From an uncultured Desulfovibrio sp. (GTDB taxonomy: Bacteria; Desulfobacterota; Desulfovibrionia; Desulfovibrionales; Desulfovibrionaceae), in NCBI GenBank assembly GCA_934546745.1, contig CAKTDV010000022.1, positions 1-45,215 of the forward strand: a DNA stretch of 45,215 nucleotides. Direction: 5' to 3'. This document shows, in pieces, positions 16,656 through 26,064 of the stretch. A model generated the notes under the pieces. The model did not search any database, was not told the DNA's origin, and saw nothing but the letters and a program-made list of their open reading frames with translations. The position numbers and the translations under genes were made by a program. The first letter of the stretch is position 1. The number at the start of each line of letters is the position of its first letter.

Positions 16656-17687
16656 CTAGCCCAGCATATCGGGCACGAAGGTATCCGGCACGTCGGCCAG
16701 CGTGGCGACCATGACGGCCTTGATGGTGTGCATGCGGTTTTCCGCTTCGGGGAAGACGAGGCTGCGCGGCGATTCGAAGACCTCGTCGGTCACTTCCATG
16801 CAGTCGATGCCGAAGCGCTGGTAAATCTGTTCGCCCACGGCGGTTTCCCGGTTGTGGAAGCTGGGCAGGCAATGCAGGAAGCCGCAGTCCGGGTTGCCCG
16901 TCAGCGCCATGACGTCGGCGGTGACGCGGTAGGGCGACAGGAGGCGGATGCGTTCCTCCCACACCCCGTCGGCTTCTCCCATGGAGACCCAGACGTCGGC
17001 ATAGAGGTAGTCGCAGCCCCTGACGCCGTCGGCGACGCTTTCGGTGCGTGAGATGCGCGCGCCGGTTCTGGCGGCAATGGCCTGCGCCGTGGCAAAGACG
17101 CCATCGCTGGTCCACAGGGCCTTCGGGGCGACGGAGCGGAAGTCCATGCCCATCATGGCCGCGGCCACCATGAGGGAGTTGCCCATGTTGAAGCGCGCGT
17201 CTCCCAGATAGGCAAAGGTCTGGCGCGCCAGGGGCTTGTCGCAGTGTTCCCGCATGGTGAGCAGATCCGCCAGCATCTGCGTCGGATGCCATTCGTTGGT
17301 GAGGCCGTTCCAGACGGGGACGGACGCGAAGCGCGCCAGCGTTTCCACAATGTCCTGACCGAAGCCCCGGTATTCGATGCCGTCATAGAAGCCGGACAGC
17401 ACGCGCGCCGTGTCGGCCATGGATTCCTTTTTGCCGACCTGCGAGCCGGAAGGGCCGAGGTAGGTCGCGTGGGCCCCCTGATCGAAGGCGGCCACCTCAA
17501 AGGAGCAGCGCGTGCGCGTGGAATCCTTCTCAAACAGCAAGGCGATGTTTTTTCCCGTCAGAAAGCGGGGTTCCTCGCCGTTTTTTTTGGCTTTCTTGAG
17601 GGCGGCGGCCAAATCCAGCAACGAGGCGAACTCTTCGGGCGTGAAATCTGTTTCCTTGAGGAAATCCCTGCCTGTCAGTCTGCTCAT
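16656..17687 (-). CDS. argF: Ornithine carbamoyltransferase
   Basis: Converts ornithine and carbamoyl phosphate to citrulline in the cytoplasm. The 343-residue protein has the carbamoyl-phosphate motif STRTR (residues 56-60 in FEKDSTRTRCSFE), the HPTQ motif (NEWHPTQMLADL) and the ornithine-side motif FLHCLPSFHNRE. The sequence resembles the longer enzymes that include E. coli ArgF/ArgI and catabolic ArcB. With no arcA or arcC nearby, anabolic ArgF is preferred but not proven. The pyrB product at 35731 is the paralogous aspartate enzyme. Confidence 0.92.
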   Translation of the reverse strand: MSRLTGRDFLKETDFTPEEFASLLDLAAALKKAKKNGEEPRFLTGKNIALLFEKDSTRTRCSFEVAAFDQGAHATYLGPSGSQVGKKESMADTARVLSGFYDGIEYRGFGQDIVETLARFASVPVWNGLTNEWHPTQMLADLLTMREHCDKPLARQTFAYLGDARFNMGNSLMVAAAMMGMDFRSVAPKALWTSDGVFATAQAIAARTGARISRTESVADGVRGCDYLYADVWVSMGEADGVWEERIRLLSPYRVTADVMALTGNPDCGFLHCLPSFHNRETAVGEQIYQRFGIDCMEVTDEVFESPRSLVFPEAENRMHTIKAVMVATLADVPDTFVPDMLG

Positions 17688-17792
17688 GGGCGTTCTCCGC
17701 CGGGGCGGCCGGTGCTGGGCGTCCCGGGTTTAGCGATGTGAAAAGACACGCCTAGCCAAAAAAGGCGCAAAAGTCCAGACGTTCCGGGCGCG

Positions 17793-19160
17793 TCAGCCGC
17801 GTTCCGCTCTGGCTTCGGCCAGGCGGAGGGCCAGTTTCCCATCGGCCCTGTCCATGCTCCATTCTCCGGGCAGAGGCGCCGTGAGATCCGCCCTGTCGCC
17901 AACATAGGGATTGAAATAGCCGTAACGCAGCCAGGGACACAGGCGGCGCAGGCGTTTCATGAAGACGGCAAGGCTCATGGACGGGCCGTGTGCCATGTCT
18001 CCCAGGAGGTTCCAGTACCAGTCGGGATCGATGTTCAGGTTGCGCCATTGGATCATGCTGACGCCGTTTTCCCCGGCAAGACGGGCGAGGGCGTCCAGTT
18101 CGGCTTCCGTATCGGTGACGCCGGGGAAGAAAAGCAGGTTGAGCGAGACGAAGATGCCGTGGCGGCGCGCGACGGCGATGGAGGCGCGCACGTCGTCAAA
18201 GGTGTAGCCACGGGGGCGGTAGTACCGTTCGTACACGTCGGGGCGGGCGGAATTGAGGCTCACCCGCAGGCTGGTCAGCCCGGCGCGTGCCAGCGCCTCC
18301 ACAGCGGCGGGAGAGGAGGCGTTGCTGTTGCAGTTGACGGTGCCCGTGCCGCCGCCGGAACGGAACAGGCGGACGCTTTCGCGGAGGATGTCGGGATTCA
18401 TGAGCGGATCCCCTTCGCAGCCCTGACCAAAGGAATAGACGGGCTGTTCCTGTTCCCGCCCCATGTGAAAGCGCATGATTTCCGCCACCTCTTCGGGCGT
18501 GGGGGTGAAGGCCAGACGGCATTGCGGGGTGACGGCCAGCGGCGAATCCTTTTCCTGTTCGGAGATGCAGCCCACACAGCGGGCATTGCAGGAACGGGAC
18601 GTGGGCAGGGGGGCCTCAAAACGGCCAAGGGCGAAGTTGCGGGCCGCCGGGCAGTCGTAGCGGTACACACAGTTGTCAATGATGTGGCGGGCAAGGCGGT
18701 TCCGGGGCAGAGCCTCCAGCACGCCGCGCGCGCCGCGTTCGATACGGGATCGCGGAATATGGCGGAATTGCTGGCGCTGATCCCCGTCCACCACGCGCGC
18801 GCAGACGTAGAAGCGATCGCGCGCGAAGCCGACGGCGCCGTAGGCGAACAGAGGCAGCAGGGGCGCGCCGCCGTCCCGTTCGCAGGCGGGATGGGCCGAA
18901 AGCGTGTGGGCGGGCGCGGCAAAGGCGGCCACCGCGACGCCGTCTCCGGCCACGATCTCGCCGCTTTCCGGATCAAGGCCCACGGCGCGCCGTCCGGGCA
19001 GCAGAAACAGCTCGCTTTCCCCGGGCAGCGGCATGAGTTCGTCTGGGCGGGGGAGTCCCCATTCCCCGCCCCGCCGGCAGACCATCAGCAGATCGGGATC
19101 GTCAAAAATATTGCCCTGGGCGTCGGCCATGACCATATGGGGGACTGGGGGATGCGCCAT
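17793..19160 (-). CDS. Radical SAM protein
   Basis: The 455-residue protein has an N-terminal domain of about 190 residues without a recognised family. The 4Fe-4S/SAM motif follows as CNARCVGCISEQ (CxxxCxxC) and then a TIM-barrel core (SFGQGCEGDPLMNPDILRES, LTSLRVSLNSARPDVYERYY, LLFFPGVTD). The GCEGDPL segment matches the usual GEPL-type element. Additional cysteines lie before the core (DNCVYRYDCPAA) and could bind another cluster. ATG 19160 follows AAGGAG. The substrate is unknown; closest relatives are likely uncharacterised proteins of sulphate reducers. Confidence 0.82.
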   Translation of the reverse strand: MAHPPVPHMVMADAQGNIFDDPDLLMVCRRGGEWGLPRPDELMPLPGESELFLLPGRRAVGLDPESGEIVAGDGVAVAAFAAPAHTLSAHPACERDGGAPLLPLFAYGAVGFARDRFYVCARVVDGDQRQQFRHIPRSRIERGARGVLEALPRNRLARHIIDNCVYRYDCPAARNFALGRFEAPLPTSRSCNARCVGCISEQEKDSPLAVTPQCRLAFTPTPEEVAEIMRFHMGREQEQPVYSFGQGCEGDPLMNPDILRESVRLFRSGGGTGTVNCNSNASSPAAVEALARAGLTSLRVSLNSARPDVYERYYRPRGYTFDDVRASIAVARRHGIFVSLNLLFFPGVTDTEAELDALARLAGENGVSMIQWRNLNIDPDWYWNLLGDMAHGPSMSLAVFMKRLRRLCPWLRYGYFNPYVGDRADLTAPLPGEWSMDRADGKLALRLAEARAERG

Positions 19161-19245
19161 ACGGCTTCTCCTTGCTCAATATGGGTTGAACGGATATAAA
19201 ACCCCTTACGCCTGTGCGTGAATACCTCATTCGGGGGCTGTGGTC

Positions 19246-19617
19246 ATGATGTCCATCATGTTTTTCATCTTTCTTTGCTTTCTTGGCATATCCGCCATGC
19301 TCTACTACGTCCTGCGCTGTCAGGAGCGCTCCTGCCGTCTGCTGCGGGAGGATAACGCCGAGCTGCGCGTGTTGCTGCGTGCGCTGGAATCGCGTATGGC
19401 GCATCTTGAGGGCGATATGCCCGCGCCGGAAACGCCGCGCGCTTCCGATCTTTCGGGGGGCGTTGCCGCCGTGGAAGGCGACAGCCTGCTGCACCTGAGC
19501 TTTGACGCTCCGGCCCAGGCAGCCGCGCCACGGCGGGATTCTGGGATGGATCCTGATCTGGAGCTTCATATGGACGGCGATCCAGTCCCGTCGCGCCGTC
19601 AGGGTCAGCCTTCCTGA
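19246..19617 (+). CDS. Small membrane-anchored coiled-coil protein
   Basis: About 123 residues: an N-terminal membrane helix (MSIMFFIFLCFLGISAMLYY), a short coiled coil (RCQERSCRLLREDNAELRVL), and a disordered acidic/proline tail. ATG 19246 is preferred to GTG 19240 because CGGGGGC lies about 8 nt upstream. It resembles PspB/PspC-neighbour or septum-type anchors only in layout. No function is recognised. The AsmA-like gene follows by 109 bp. Confidence 0.6.
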   Translation: MMSIMFFIFLCFLGISAMLYYVLRCQERSCRLLREDNAELRVLLRALESRMAHLEGDMPAPETPRASDLSGGVAAVEGDSLLHLSFDAPAQAAAPRRDSGMDPDLELHMDGDPVPSRRQGQPS

Positions 19618-19726
19618 AGCGCCACGCGCACGGCGTGAAACCGCGCTGATGACGGAGAGTATACTCTAGCCTCCGGCACAAGCGCGCGTCAAGCGTCTCT
19701 GTTTTCCTCTTTTCGGTTGTTTGCCC

Positions 19727-22700
19727 ATGCGTCTTCTTGTCCGCCGTCTTGTTCTGGCCGCGCTGGTCTGCCTTGTGCTTCTGATGTCGCTGGGCGTGGC
19801 GCTGGGACTTGCGCTGCAGGCCGTGCAGCGCGATCCGCAGGCCCTGACGCGGCGGCTGACGGCGCTCCTCCCTGAGGAAAGCGGCGTTTCTCTTTCTCTG
19901 GGCAGAGTGAGCGTCCGTCTGTTGCCGTTGCCGCGTCTTGTGGTCAGCGACGTCGAGATACATGGGCCGGGGGTTCGTGCCTCCGTCGCCTTTGCCGTGG
20001 CGACGCCCAGCCTGACGGGCATACTGGAGGGCGGCGCCCTGCCGGCCGCGCTGACGCTCTACCGCCCGCATGTCACGGCGTCGCTGCCTGTGGAAAGCTT
20101 CCACTCCCCGGGATCGGGCGCGGGTTCCGTCGCGGCGGCTCCCGCCCTCATGCCGCCGTCCATTCCGGCGTTTCATGTGCGGGTACGGCAGGGACAGGCG
20201 GTTCTGTTTGCCCGCGACGGCAGTGCGCTGTCACTGGCCAATGCCCGCTGCGATCTGCGTGGGCGCGACCAGACGCTCAGGGGCGACGTTGACTGCGGCA
20301 GTCTGACGCTCTATGCCGCCGGGGCACGCCCGTTGGCCGGGTTGATCAATGCCCGTCTGGAAGGCGAGGCGTCCGTTGCTGATCCCCTGGGCCGGGGGAC
20401 GCGCCTGAGGCTGGAAACCCAGGCGGCGTTGCCACAGCTGCTTCCCCGGATGCGCCTTTCGCTGGCCCTGGACGGCGCGCTGACGGTGGACGTGCGCGGG
20501 AGTCTGCGCGTGGCTTCGGCGCTGGTTCCTTTTGCCCTGGGGGGATGCGTGGAACGCCGCGCTGCGGCGGAGGGCGCTCCCCGGGAGTTTCTTCTGCGCC
20601 GGTGGCGGCTGGAACTGGCGGAAGACAGCGCGCGTCTGGACGGCCTGCTGCGCCTTGGGGGGGACGGGGAAACGGTGACGCCTTCCCTGAGCGGCCAGCT
20701 TGCGGTGCACCGGCTGAGCCTGACGCGCTGGCTGGATTTTGCGCGCGACCTGCCGCCCGGCCTGCAATGGGCGCTGGACAACATCACGCGCGGCGAAGCC
20801 GATTTTGAACTGGACGGAACGGGCCTGCGTGTGCCGCGTGTGACGGCCCGCAGTTCCGGCAGCGTCTTTACGGGGAGCGGCGGCGTAGCTTCCTGGGGCG
20901 CGCCTGTGGTGGCGCTGGATCTGAACGCCGCTTCCGTCGATCTCGGTCTGGCCTTGCCGGAAGCCGTAGGCCGCGCGCCCGCGCCGCCGTTCTATGAGCA
21001 TCCGCCGCTGACGTCCGCCTATGACGATCCTGATGCGCCGCCGTCCTCCCTTTCGCTGGGCTTTGACATCAGGCTGGGGGCGCGACGCCTGCGGTACGGC
21101 CCCCTGCGGCTGGAAAACGCGGCCGTGCGCATCACGCCCGGCCAGACGGGCGGGAAAGGGCCCGGCGGCGCGCGTCTGACGGCCGAGGCGGATTTCTACG
21201 GTGGGAAACTCTCGTCCGAAACGCGCATCATGACGGGCGCGGGATCGGAGATCGCCTATGCCATAACGGGTACGGTGCGGGACGCCAGGGCGGAGGGACT
21301 CTCGCGGGATCTTGCCTTTTTCCCCTTCTCCTCGGGACGTTGCGAAGCCAGGGTGGATCTGGAGAGCCGCGGCGCCGGGCTGGACGCCTTTCTGCGCCGT
21401 CTGCGCGGGACGCTCCATGCCGCTGTCGCGCGCGGCCGTTTTCGTCCCGGCATGGATGGGGCCATCAGGGACTTCACACGCCTTGAGCTGGATGCCGCGC
21501 CCCGTGGCGGGCGCGTTCTGGAGGAGGGGGCGGGGGCCGCCCGCATTGAGGCCTTGTGGAAGGCGCGTCTTGAAGCGCCCGGTCTTGAGGCGGATGCCCG
21601 GCTGGACGGGCCGATGATTTTCGGCGGGCGATCCGGTCTGCGGGCGGAATCCGCCGCCTTGCGGGGCAGTCTGCGCGGAACGCCGGCGGAGGGCCTGCCG
21701 GGGGGAGTGACGGCGGGCGTTGCCGGGCTGTGTTCCTTTAACGCGGCGGCGGCCACCTTTTCCCTGCAACGCGCGGCCGTGTCGGTGCCGGGTCTGGAAG
21801 GGCAGGGGGATTTCTTTCTGGAGGCCGGCAAAAAAACGCCTTCCTGGCGGGGCAGGCTGCATCTGCAATGCCCCGATCTGGAGGCGGTACTGCGGAGCGT
21901 CGCCGGACTGCGCCCCGATGTGCCGCGACCGCTGCGCCGCTGGCAGGTGTCGGGCAGTTTTCGCGGGCGGGACGGCAGCCTCACAGTAACGGACATGGAG
22001 GCCCGCACGTCCTTTTTCGCGCTGCATGGCGATGTGTCCGTGCAATGGCAGGGGGAGCGGCCCGCCGTGCGTTTCGATCTGGTGGCGCCCGACGTCAACC
22101 TCGATGCCTTTCTGGCGGAGGCCGCCCCCGGCGGTGGCGGCAGCGGCGGTCCGGCGTCCGGGAAGCCCTGGGATTTCCGGAGTATGAAGGCGTTTGACGC
22201 CGACGGCGTGCTGCATGTGCGGCGACTGACGGCATGGAAGCTGCGTCTTTCTTCTCTGTCCCTTCCCTTGGCGCTGCATCGTGGACGGCTGCGGTGCGAC
22301 AAGATCCGTGGCGACGTCTATGGCGCGCCGCTGCGGGCCTCCGTGGATGCCCGTTTTGAAAAGGATCTTGAACTGGCGGTTGATGTGAAGGCGGACGGCA
22401 TCGACGTGGAGCGTGCCAGCCATGATCGCGGAGACGCAAAGGCGGTGGGGGGCCGGGCTTCCGTCGAACTGGAGTTGCGGCAGCGCGTGGCGGCGGGAGG
22501 CCAGTGGCTGTCGTCCCTCAATGGTCTCTGGAAACTGTCGCTGGCCGACGGCTACGTGAGGGATCGCGGCGGCGACGGGCGGCTCAAAGGGAAGGCGACG
22601 CCCATCCGGCGCTGTTCGGCATCGGGCAATATCCGCTCCGGCGTGGTGCGGAGCAGCGACTTTTTCTATCTTGGCGACGATTTTCAGGCGCGGGGCGGCG

Positions 22701-22924
22701 GGTGGCTGCATCTTGGCCTGAAGCAGCTGGAATGCGACCTCTCCGTCAAGATGGGCAGGATTCCGCCCTTTCCCGTGCGTGTCTACGGCCCTGTGGATGA
22801 TCCCAAAACGTCCATCGGCGCGGGAACGGCGCTGCTGCGCATTCTGGGCGGCATCGCCGGAAGCGTGGGCGATGTCATCGGCAGTCTGTTCAAGGGGCTC
22901 GGGCAGATCGCCGGCCACCGGTAA
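19727..22924 (+). CDS. AsmA-family protein
   Basis: The 1065-residue protein has one N-terminal membrane helix (LVLAALVCLVLLMSLGVALG) and an AsmA N-terminal domain (LSLGRVSVRLLPLPRLVVSD, the typical VRLxPxPxLxLxDVEI pattern), followed by a very long beta-rich periplasmic region. The C-terminal AsmA_2-like part includes DLSVKMGRIPPFPVRVYGP and the usual DDPKTSIG near the end. AsmA/TamB-like proteins span the periplasm and are implicated in phospholipid transport to the outer membrane. ATG 19727 has no clear SD, so expression may be weak or the start different. Confidence 0.82.
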   Translation: MRLLVRRLVLAALVCLVLLMSLGVALGLALQAVQRDPQALTRRLTALLPEESGVSLSLGRVSVRLLPLPRLVVSDVEIHGPGVRASVAFAVATPSLTGILEGGALPAALTLYRPHVTASLPVESFHSPGSGAGSVAAAPALMPPSIPAFHVRVRQGQAVLFARDGSALSLANARCDLRGRDQTLRGDVDCGSLTLYAAGARPLAGLINARLEGEASVADPLGRGTRLRLETQAALPQLLPRMRLSLALDGALTVDVRGSLRVASALVPFALGGCVERRAAAEGAPREFLLRRWRLELAEDSARLDGLLRLGGDGETVTPSLSGQLAVHRLSLTRWLDFARDLPPGLQWALDNITRGEADFELDGTGLRVPRVTARSSGSVFTGSGGVASWGAPVVALDLNAASVDLGLALPEAVGRAPAPPFYEHPPLTSAYDDPDAPPSSLSLGFDIRLGARRLRYGPLRLENAAVRITPGQTGGKGPGGARLTAEADFYGGKLSSETRIMTGAGSEIAYAITGTVRDARAEGLSRDLAFFPFSSGRCEARVDLESRGAGLDAFLRRLRGTLHAAVARGRFRPGMDGAIRDFTRLELDAAPRGGRVLEEGAGAARIEALWKARLEAPGLEADARLDGPMIFGGRSGLRAESAALRGSLRGTPAEGLPGGVTAGVAGLCSFNAAAATFSLQRAAVSVPGLEGQGDFFLEAGKKTPSWRGRLHLQCPDLEAVLRSVAGLRPDVPRPLRRWQVSGSFRGRDGSLTVTDMEARTSFFALHGDVSVQWQGERPAVRFDLVAPDVNLDAFLAEAAPGGGGSGGPASGKPWDFRSMKAFDADGVLHVRRLTAWKLRLSSLSLPLALHRGRLRCDKIRGDVYGAPLRASVDARFEKDLELAVDVKADGIDVERASHDRGDAKAVGGRASVELELRQRVAAGGQWLSSLNGLWKLSLADGYVRDRGGDGRLKGKATPIRRCSASGNIRSGVVRSSDFFYLGDDFQARGGGWLHLGLKQLECDLSVKMGRIPPFPVRVYGPVDDPKTSIGAGTALLRILGGIAGSVGDVIGSLFKGLGQIAGHR

Positions 22925-22931
22925 GGGGACG

Positions 22932-24041
22932 TTACCAGCCGCGACAGCGGGAGAGCGTGCCGCTGAGGCGGCCCCGCCGCAACAGGTGATACACGTCAAA
23001 ACAGGCCGCCGTCGCGCAGGCATGGACAGGCAGGATGCGCACGCGGCTCCCCACGGGCAGCGGCGGCGGATAGGGGCCCCGCGCCAGCGCGTGCTCCTGA
23101 TTGGTGTCGCGCACGCACAGGCCGGGGTAGGGGCATCCGTCGAGATTGCAGACAAGGCCGTAGCCGTGTTCCTCAAAGCCGCCTGGCCCGCCCTGATCGC
23201 GGGAAAGGGCCGTCCAGCCCGCATCAAGCAGGATACCGCCGTCGGAGCGCCGCCCGATGACGGTTGCCAGCACGGAAAGCGCGATGTCGTCAATATCGCA
23301 GACGCCCAGACGCCACATGACGAGATCCTGAAAGACGTGTGTTCCCGCGCGTACCTCGGTGACGCCCGCCAGCGATTGGCAGGCGTGGGCCGTCGGTGTG
23401 GAACCCACGCTGACGGCGGGGCAGGCGAAGCCGGCGTCGCGCAGCATTTCCGCCGCCGCCACGGCCGCCGCGCGTTCCTGTTCGGCCAGCCGCGGGAGGC
23501 GCTCCGGGCCGCCGTCATAGGCGCCGCCCGCATGGGTGAGCACGCCGCGCACCTCCTGCCCGCCGTCGCGCAGCATGCGGGACAGGATGACCAGCAGCGG
23601 ATCGTCGGGCGCCAGACCGGCGCGGTGCCCGTCGCAGTCTATTTCCAGCATGACGGCGAAGGAAAGGGCATGGGCGCGGGCAAAGGCCAGCAGGGCGCGG
23701 GCGGCCTCCACGGAATCCAGCGTCAGGATCAGATCCGTGCCTCCGGCGCGGAGAGCGGCGGCGCGCGGCAGTTTGCCGGGTTCCATGCCGACGGCGTAGC
23801 AGATGTCCCCAACGCCGCCGCTGGCGAAATATTCGGCTTCGGCAAGGGTGGAGACCGTCGCCGGGCCTTGCGGGCTTTCCATGCACCAGCGCGCGATCTC
23901 CAGATTCTTGCATGTCTTGAGGTGCGGGCGCACGGCGGCCCCCAGACGGTGCGCGTGCTCGTTCATCCGGGCGATGTTGCGGCGGCAGCGTTCCTCATCG
24001 AGGATGAGGGCGGGCGTGGAAAGGTCCGCGAATTCGGGCAT
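22932..24041 (-). CDS. PLP enzyme of the D-threonine aldolase / D-serine dehydratase family
   Basis: The 369-residue protein has the alanine-racemase-like barrel with the PLP lysine in RPHLKTCKNLEIA and the phosphate-binding SVGSTPTAHACQ. The C-terminal domain carries the Zn-site pair His-Ala-Cys (LPVHACATAACF) characteristic of DSD1-type D-serine dehydratase and D-threonine aldolase. It probably cleaves or deaminates a D-beta-hydroxy amino acid; which one cannot be decided. ATG 24041 follows GGAG; longer frames lack an SD. It ends tail to tail with the AsmA-like gene, 7 bp away. Confidence 0.82.
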   Translation of the reverse strand: MPEFADLSTPALILDEERCRRNIARMNEHAHRLGAAVRPHLKTCKNLEIARWCMESPQGPATVSTLAEAEYFASGGVGDICYAVGMEPGKLPRAAALRAGGTDLILTLDSVEAARALLAFARAHALSFAVMLEIDCDGHRAGLAPDDPLLVILSRMLRDGGQEVRGVLTHAGGAYDGGPERLPRLAEQERAAAVAAAEMLRDAGFACPAVSVGSTPTAHACQSLAGVTEVRAGTHVFQDLVMWRLGVCDIDDIALSVLATVIGRRSDGGILLDAGWTALSRDQGGPGGFEEHGYGLVCNLDGCPYPGLCVRDTNQEHALARGPYPPPLPVGSRVRILPVHACATAACFDVYHLLRRGRLSGTLSRCRGW

Positions 24042-24204
24042 GGAGTCTCCTTGGGGTATCCGTGCTGCGATGGGCCTTGCCGATAATGCCGTAAAAAACG
24101 CGCCGGTGCAAAGACTTTCCGCTGACGCTTCCATGACGCCTGTGCCGTCAGGATGGGCACACGTTATGGAACGCCGGACGCTGTCCGGTGAGGAGGGTCA
24201 GGGC

Positions 24205-25098
24205 ATGGATTGCGCATGGATGTTACGCCGGAACGTCTGGTTTTCTCTGCTTCTGCTTTTGTTGCCGGTCTGTGGCAGTCTGGCCGGGGCGGCGTTTGCC
24301 TTCTCCCGGTGCGATGTCGCGAGCATGGGCGCGGCTGCCGCCATGCCGGAGAGCCTGTTCCCACTGGCGGCGTTGCTGTTGCCGTTCCTCTGGCGTTGCC
24401 GCGGGCCTTTGGCGGCGGCACGCCGGGAAGCCGCGCGGGACGGCGAGTACGGGCGCATGGCGCGGGAATTGGAAGCGCTGAGAAAAAGGGTGGAAATCGA
24501 TCCTCTGACAGGGTTGCTCAACAAGGCGGCGCTTACGGAGAAGGTTCTCCAGTCCCTGCGCGACGGAGACAGGCCGTGCGCGCTGTTCATGGTGGATATG
24601 GACAATTTCAAGCGTGTCAACGACACCTACGGGCATCTGACAGGGGACAGGGTGCTGGCGCGCACGGGAGAGATCCTTCGCGGCGCTTTTGCGGGGCGCG
24701 TGGCGCTTGTGGGGCGCGTGGGGGGCGACGAGTTCATGGCGCTGCTTTTCGGCATCAGGGACGTGGAGGAACTGGAGGCCGTGCGGCGTCGCCTGCGCGT
24801 GTGCCTGCGCATCCCCCTTCCCCAGAGCGAAACGTTCTTTACGGGCAGCGTCGGCTGCGCCCTGCGCGAAGCCGGGGAAGACTTTGAGAGCCTCTACGGC
24901 CGCACGGACAGCCTGCTTTACGAGGACAAGCGACGGAACTCCGAATGCCGCCAGCCCGCTACCGCCGTGCCTCCGGGGGGCCGTCCCACGTCCGTTCAGG
25001 GGAAGATCCGCATGTCCCTCAGGCGGCGGGCCGCCGCTTCGGGGTCGTCTTCCCGGCAGATCAGGGGGAGGATGGGGCCGTCGCGGCGGCTGAGCTGA
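24205..25098 (+). CDS. Membrane-anchored diguanylate cyclase (GGDEF)
   Basis: Two N-terminal membrane segments (about 10-32 and 48-63) and a short linker helix lead into a GGDEF domain at about 95-255. The signature is GGDEF at residues 173-177, and the metal/GTP region is FMVDMDNFKRVNDTYGH. All active-site elements are present, so c-di-GMP synthesis is likely. The allosteric RxxD I-site expected just upstream is absent (RVALVGRV). No periplasmic sensor domain of size is present. ATG 24205 follows GGAGGGTCAGGGC. The last 103 bp overlap the 3' end of selU on the opposite strand, giving an Arg/Ser-rich tail that is probably unstructured. Confidence 0.85.
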   Translation: MDCAWMLRRNVWFSLLLLLLPVCGSLAGAAFAFSRCDVASMGAAAAMPESLFPLAALLLPFLWRCRGPLAAARREAARDGEYGRMARELEALRKRVEIDPLTGLLNKAALTEKVLQSLRDGDRPCALFMVDMDNFKRVNDTYGHLTGDRVLARTGEILRGAFAGRVALVGRVGGDEFMALLFGIRDVEELEAVRRRLRVCLRIPLPQSETFFTGSVGCALREAGEDFESLYGRTDSLLYEDKRRNSECRQPATAVPPGGRPTSVQGKIRMSLRRRAAASGSSSRQIRGRMGPSRRLS

Positions 25099-26033
25099 TG
25101 ACGGTAGCACCGATCGTAATAGGAAAGGACGGCGCGGGCGACGGCCCGGTAGTCTCCCGCGTCCAGATGTTCCAGACAGCGTTGCGTGAGTTCGTGGCCC
25201 AGGCGTTTCCGCAGGCGTTGCAGCGCCGCGCGGATGCCGTCTTCCGCGCCGCGTCCGGCATAGAGGCGGACAAGCCTGTCCAGACGCGCTTCTTCGGGAA
25301 TGTCGACGCGCACCAGCGGCGCGGCCGGGATGTGGGCAAAAAAAGCGGCGCACAGCGTGACGCCGCCGATATGGACGCTTTCGTCCTCCAGCCAGACGGG
25401 TTCCCGCGGATCAAGGGATCGCCACCGTTCAAAAAGCTGGTTTTCAAACCATTCGTTGGTGGGCTGTTCCCCCATGTCGCCGAACGCCGATCCGCGATGC
25501 CGGGCCAGTCCTTCCAGATCGATGATCTGCGCGCCAAGGCGGGCCAGCGCGTGCAGTATCTCCGTCTTGCCCGATCCGGTCAGTCCGCCGAGGACAATGA
25601 CGCGGCGCGGCTGTTCAAGACCCAGGCGCACATGACGCCGGTAGGCTTTGTAGCCGCCGGACAGCAGGTGGACGCGAAAACCGGCCGCCTTCAGAAGCCA
25701 GCCCATGGCGCCGCTGCGCATACCGCCGCGCCAGCAGTGCAGCAGAACTTCCGTGCCGCAGGGCGTCGCGCCTCCGGCCGCGGCGCGGGCGAGGGCAAGC
25801 TTGTGTTCCAGTTGCCCACCGATCAGGGAGAGCGCCTCGGCCACGGCGTCGGCGCGTCCTTTCCGGGCGTATACGGTGCCGACGCGGGCGCGTTGCCCGT
25901 CGTCGAAAAGGGGCAGGTTCACCGCGCCGGGAATATGCCCGCGGGCAAACTCGGCGGGCGCGCGGACATCCAGCAGGGGAACGCCCTGATCCCGGCGTTG
26001 GAGAAAGGCGGCGGCATCCATGACGGCAGGCAT
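24996..26033 (-). CDS. selU: tRNA 2-selenouridine synthase
   Basis: SelU (MnmH, YbbB) replaces sulphur of 2-thiouridine by selenium at the wobble base of Lys, Glu and Gln tRNAs. The rhodanese domain at 1-130 has the catalytic Cys100 in LLHCWRGGMRS, and the P-loop domain has LGGLTGSGKTEIL (150-157) and the SelU-typical HRGSAFGDMG. At 345 residues it is near the usual length. Its presence implies a selenophosphate supply in this organism. ATG 26033 has AGGAGGAG upstream. Confidence 0.93.
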   Translation of the reverse strand: MPAVMDAAAFLQRRDQGVPLLDVRAPAEFARGHIPGAVNLPLFDDGQRARVGTVYARKGRADAVAEALSLIGGQLEHKLALARAAAGGATPCGTEVLLHCWRGGMRSGAMGWLLKAAGFRVHLLSGGYKAYRRHVRLGLEQPRRVIVLGGLTGSGKTEILHALARLGAQIIDLEGLARHRGSAFGDMGEQPTNEWFENQLFERWRSLDPREPVWLEDESVHIGGVTLCAAFFAHIPAAPLVRVDIPEEARLDRLVRLYAGRGAEDGIRAALQRLRKRLGHELTQRCLEHLDAGDYRAVARAVLSYYDRCYRHQLSRRDGPILPLICREDDPEAAARRLRDMRIFP

Positions 26034-26064
26034 GACAAACGGCTCCTCCTTGTTGATCGGATGT

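Noticed and set aside
20231..23533. A 1100-codon open frame on the minus strand opposite the AsmA-like gene
   Set aside because: Composition is Arg/Pro/Gln-rich without domains; GC-rich third positions of the real gene keep the opposite strand open.
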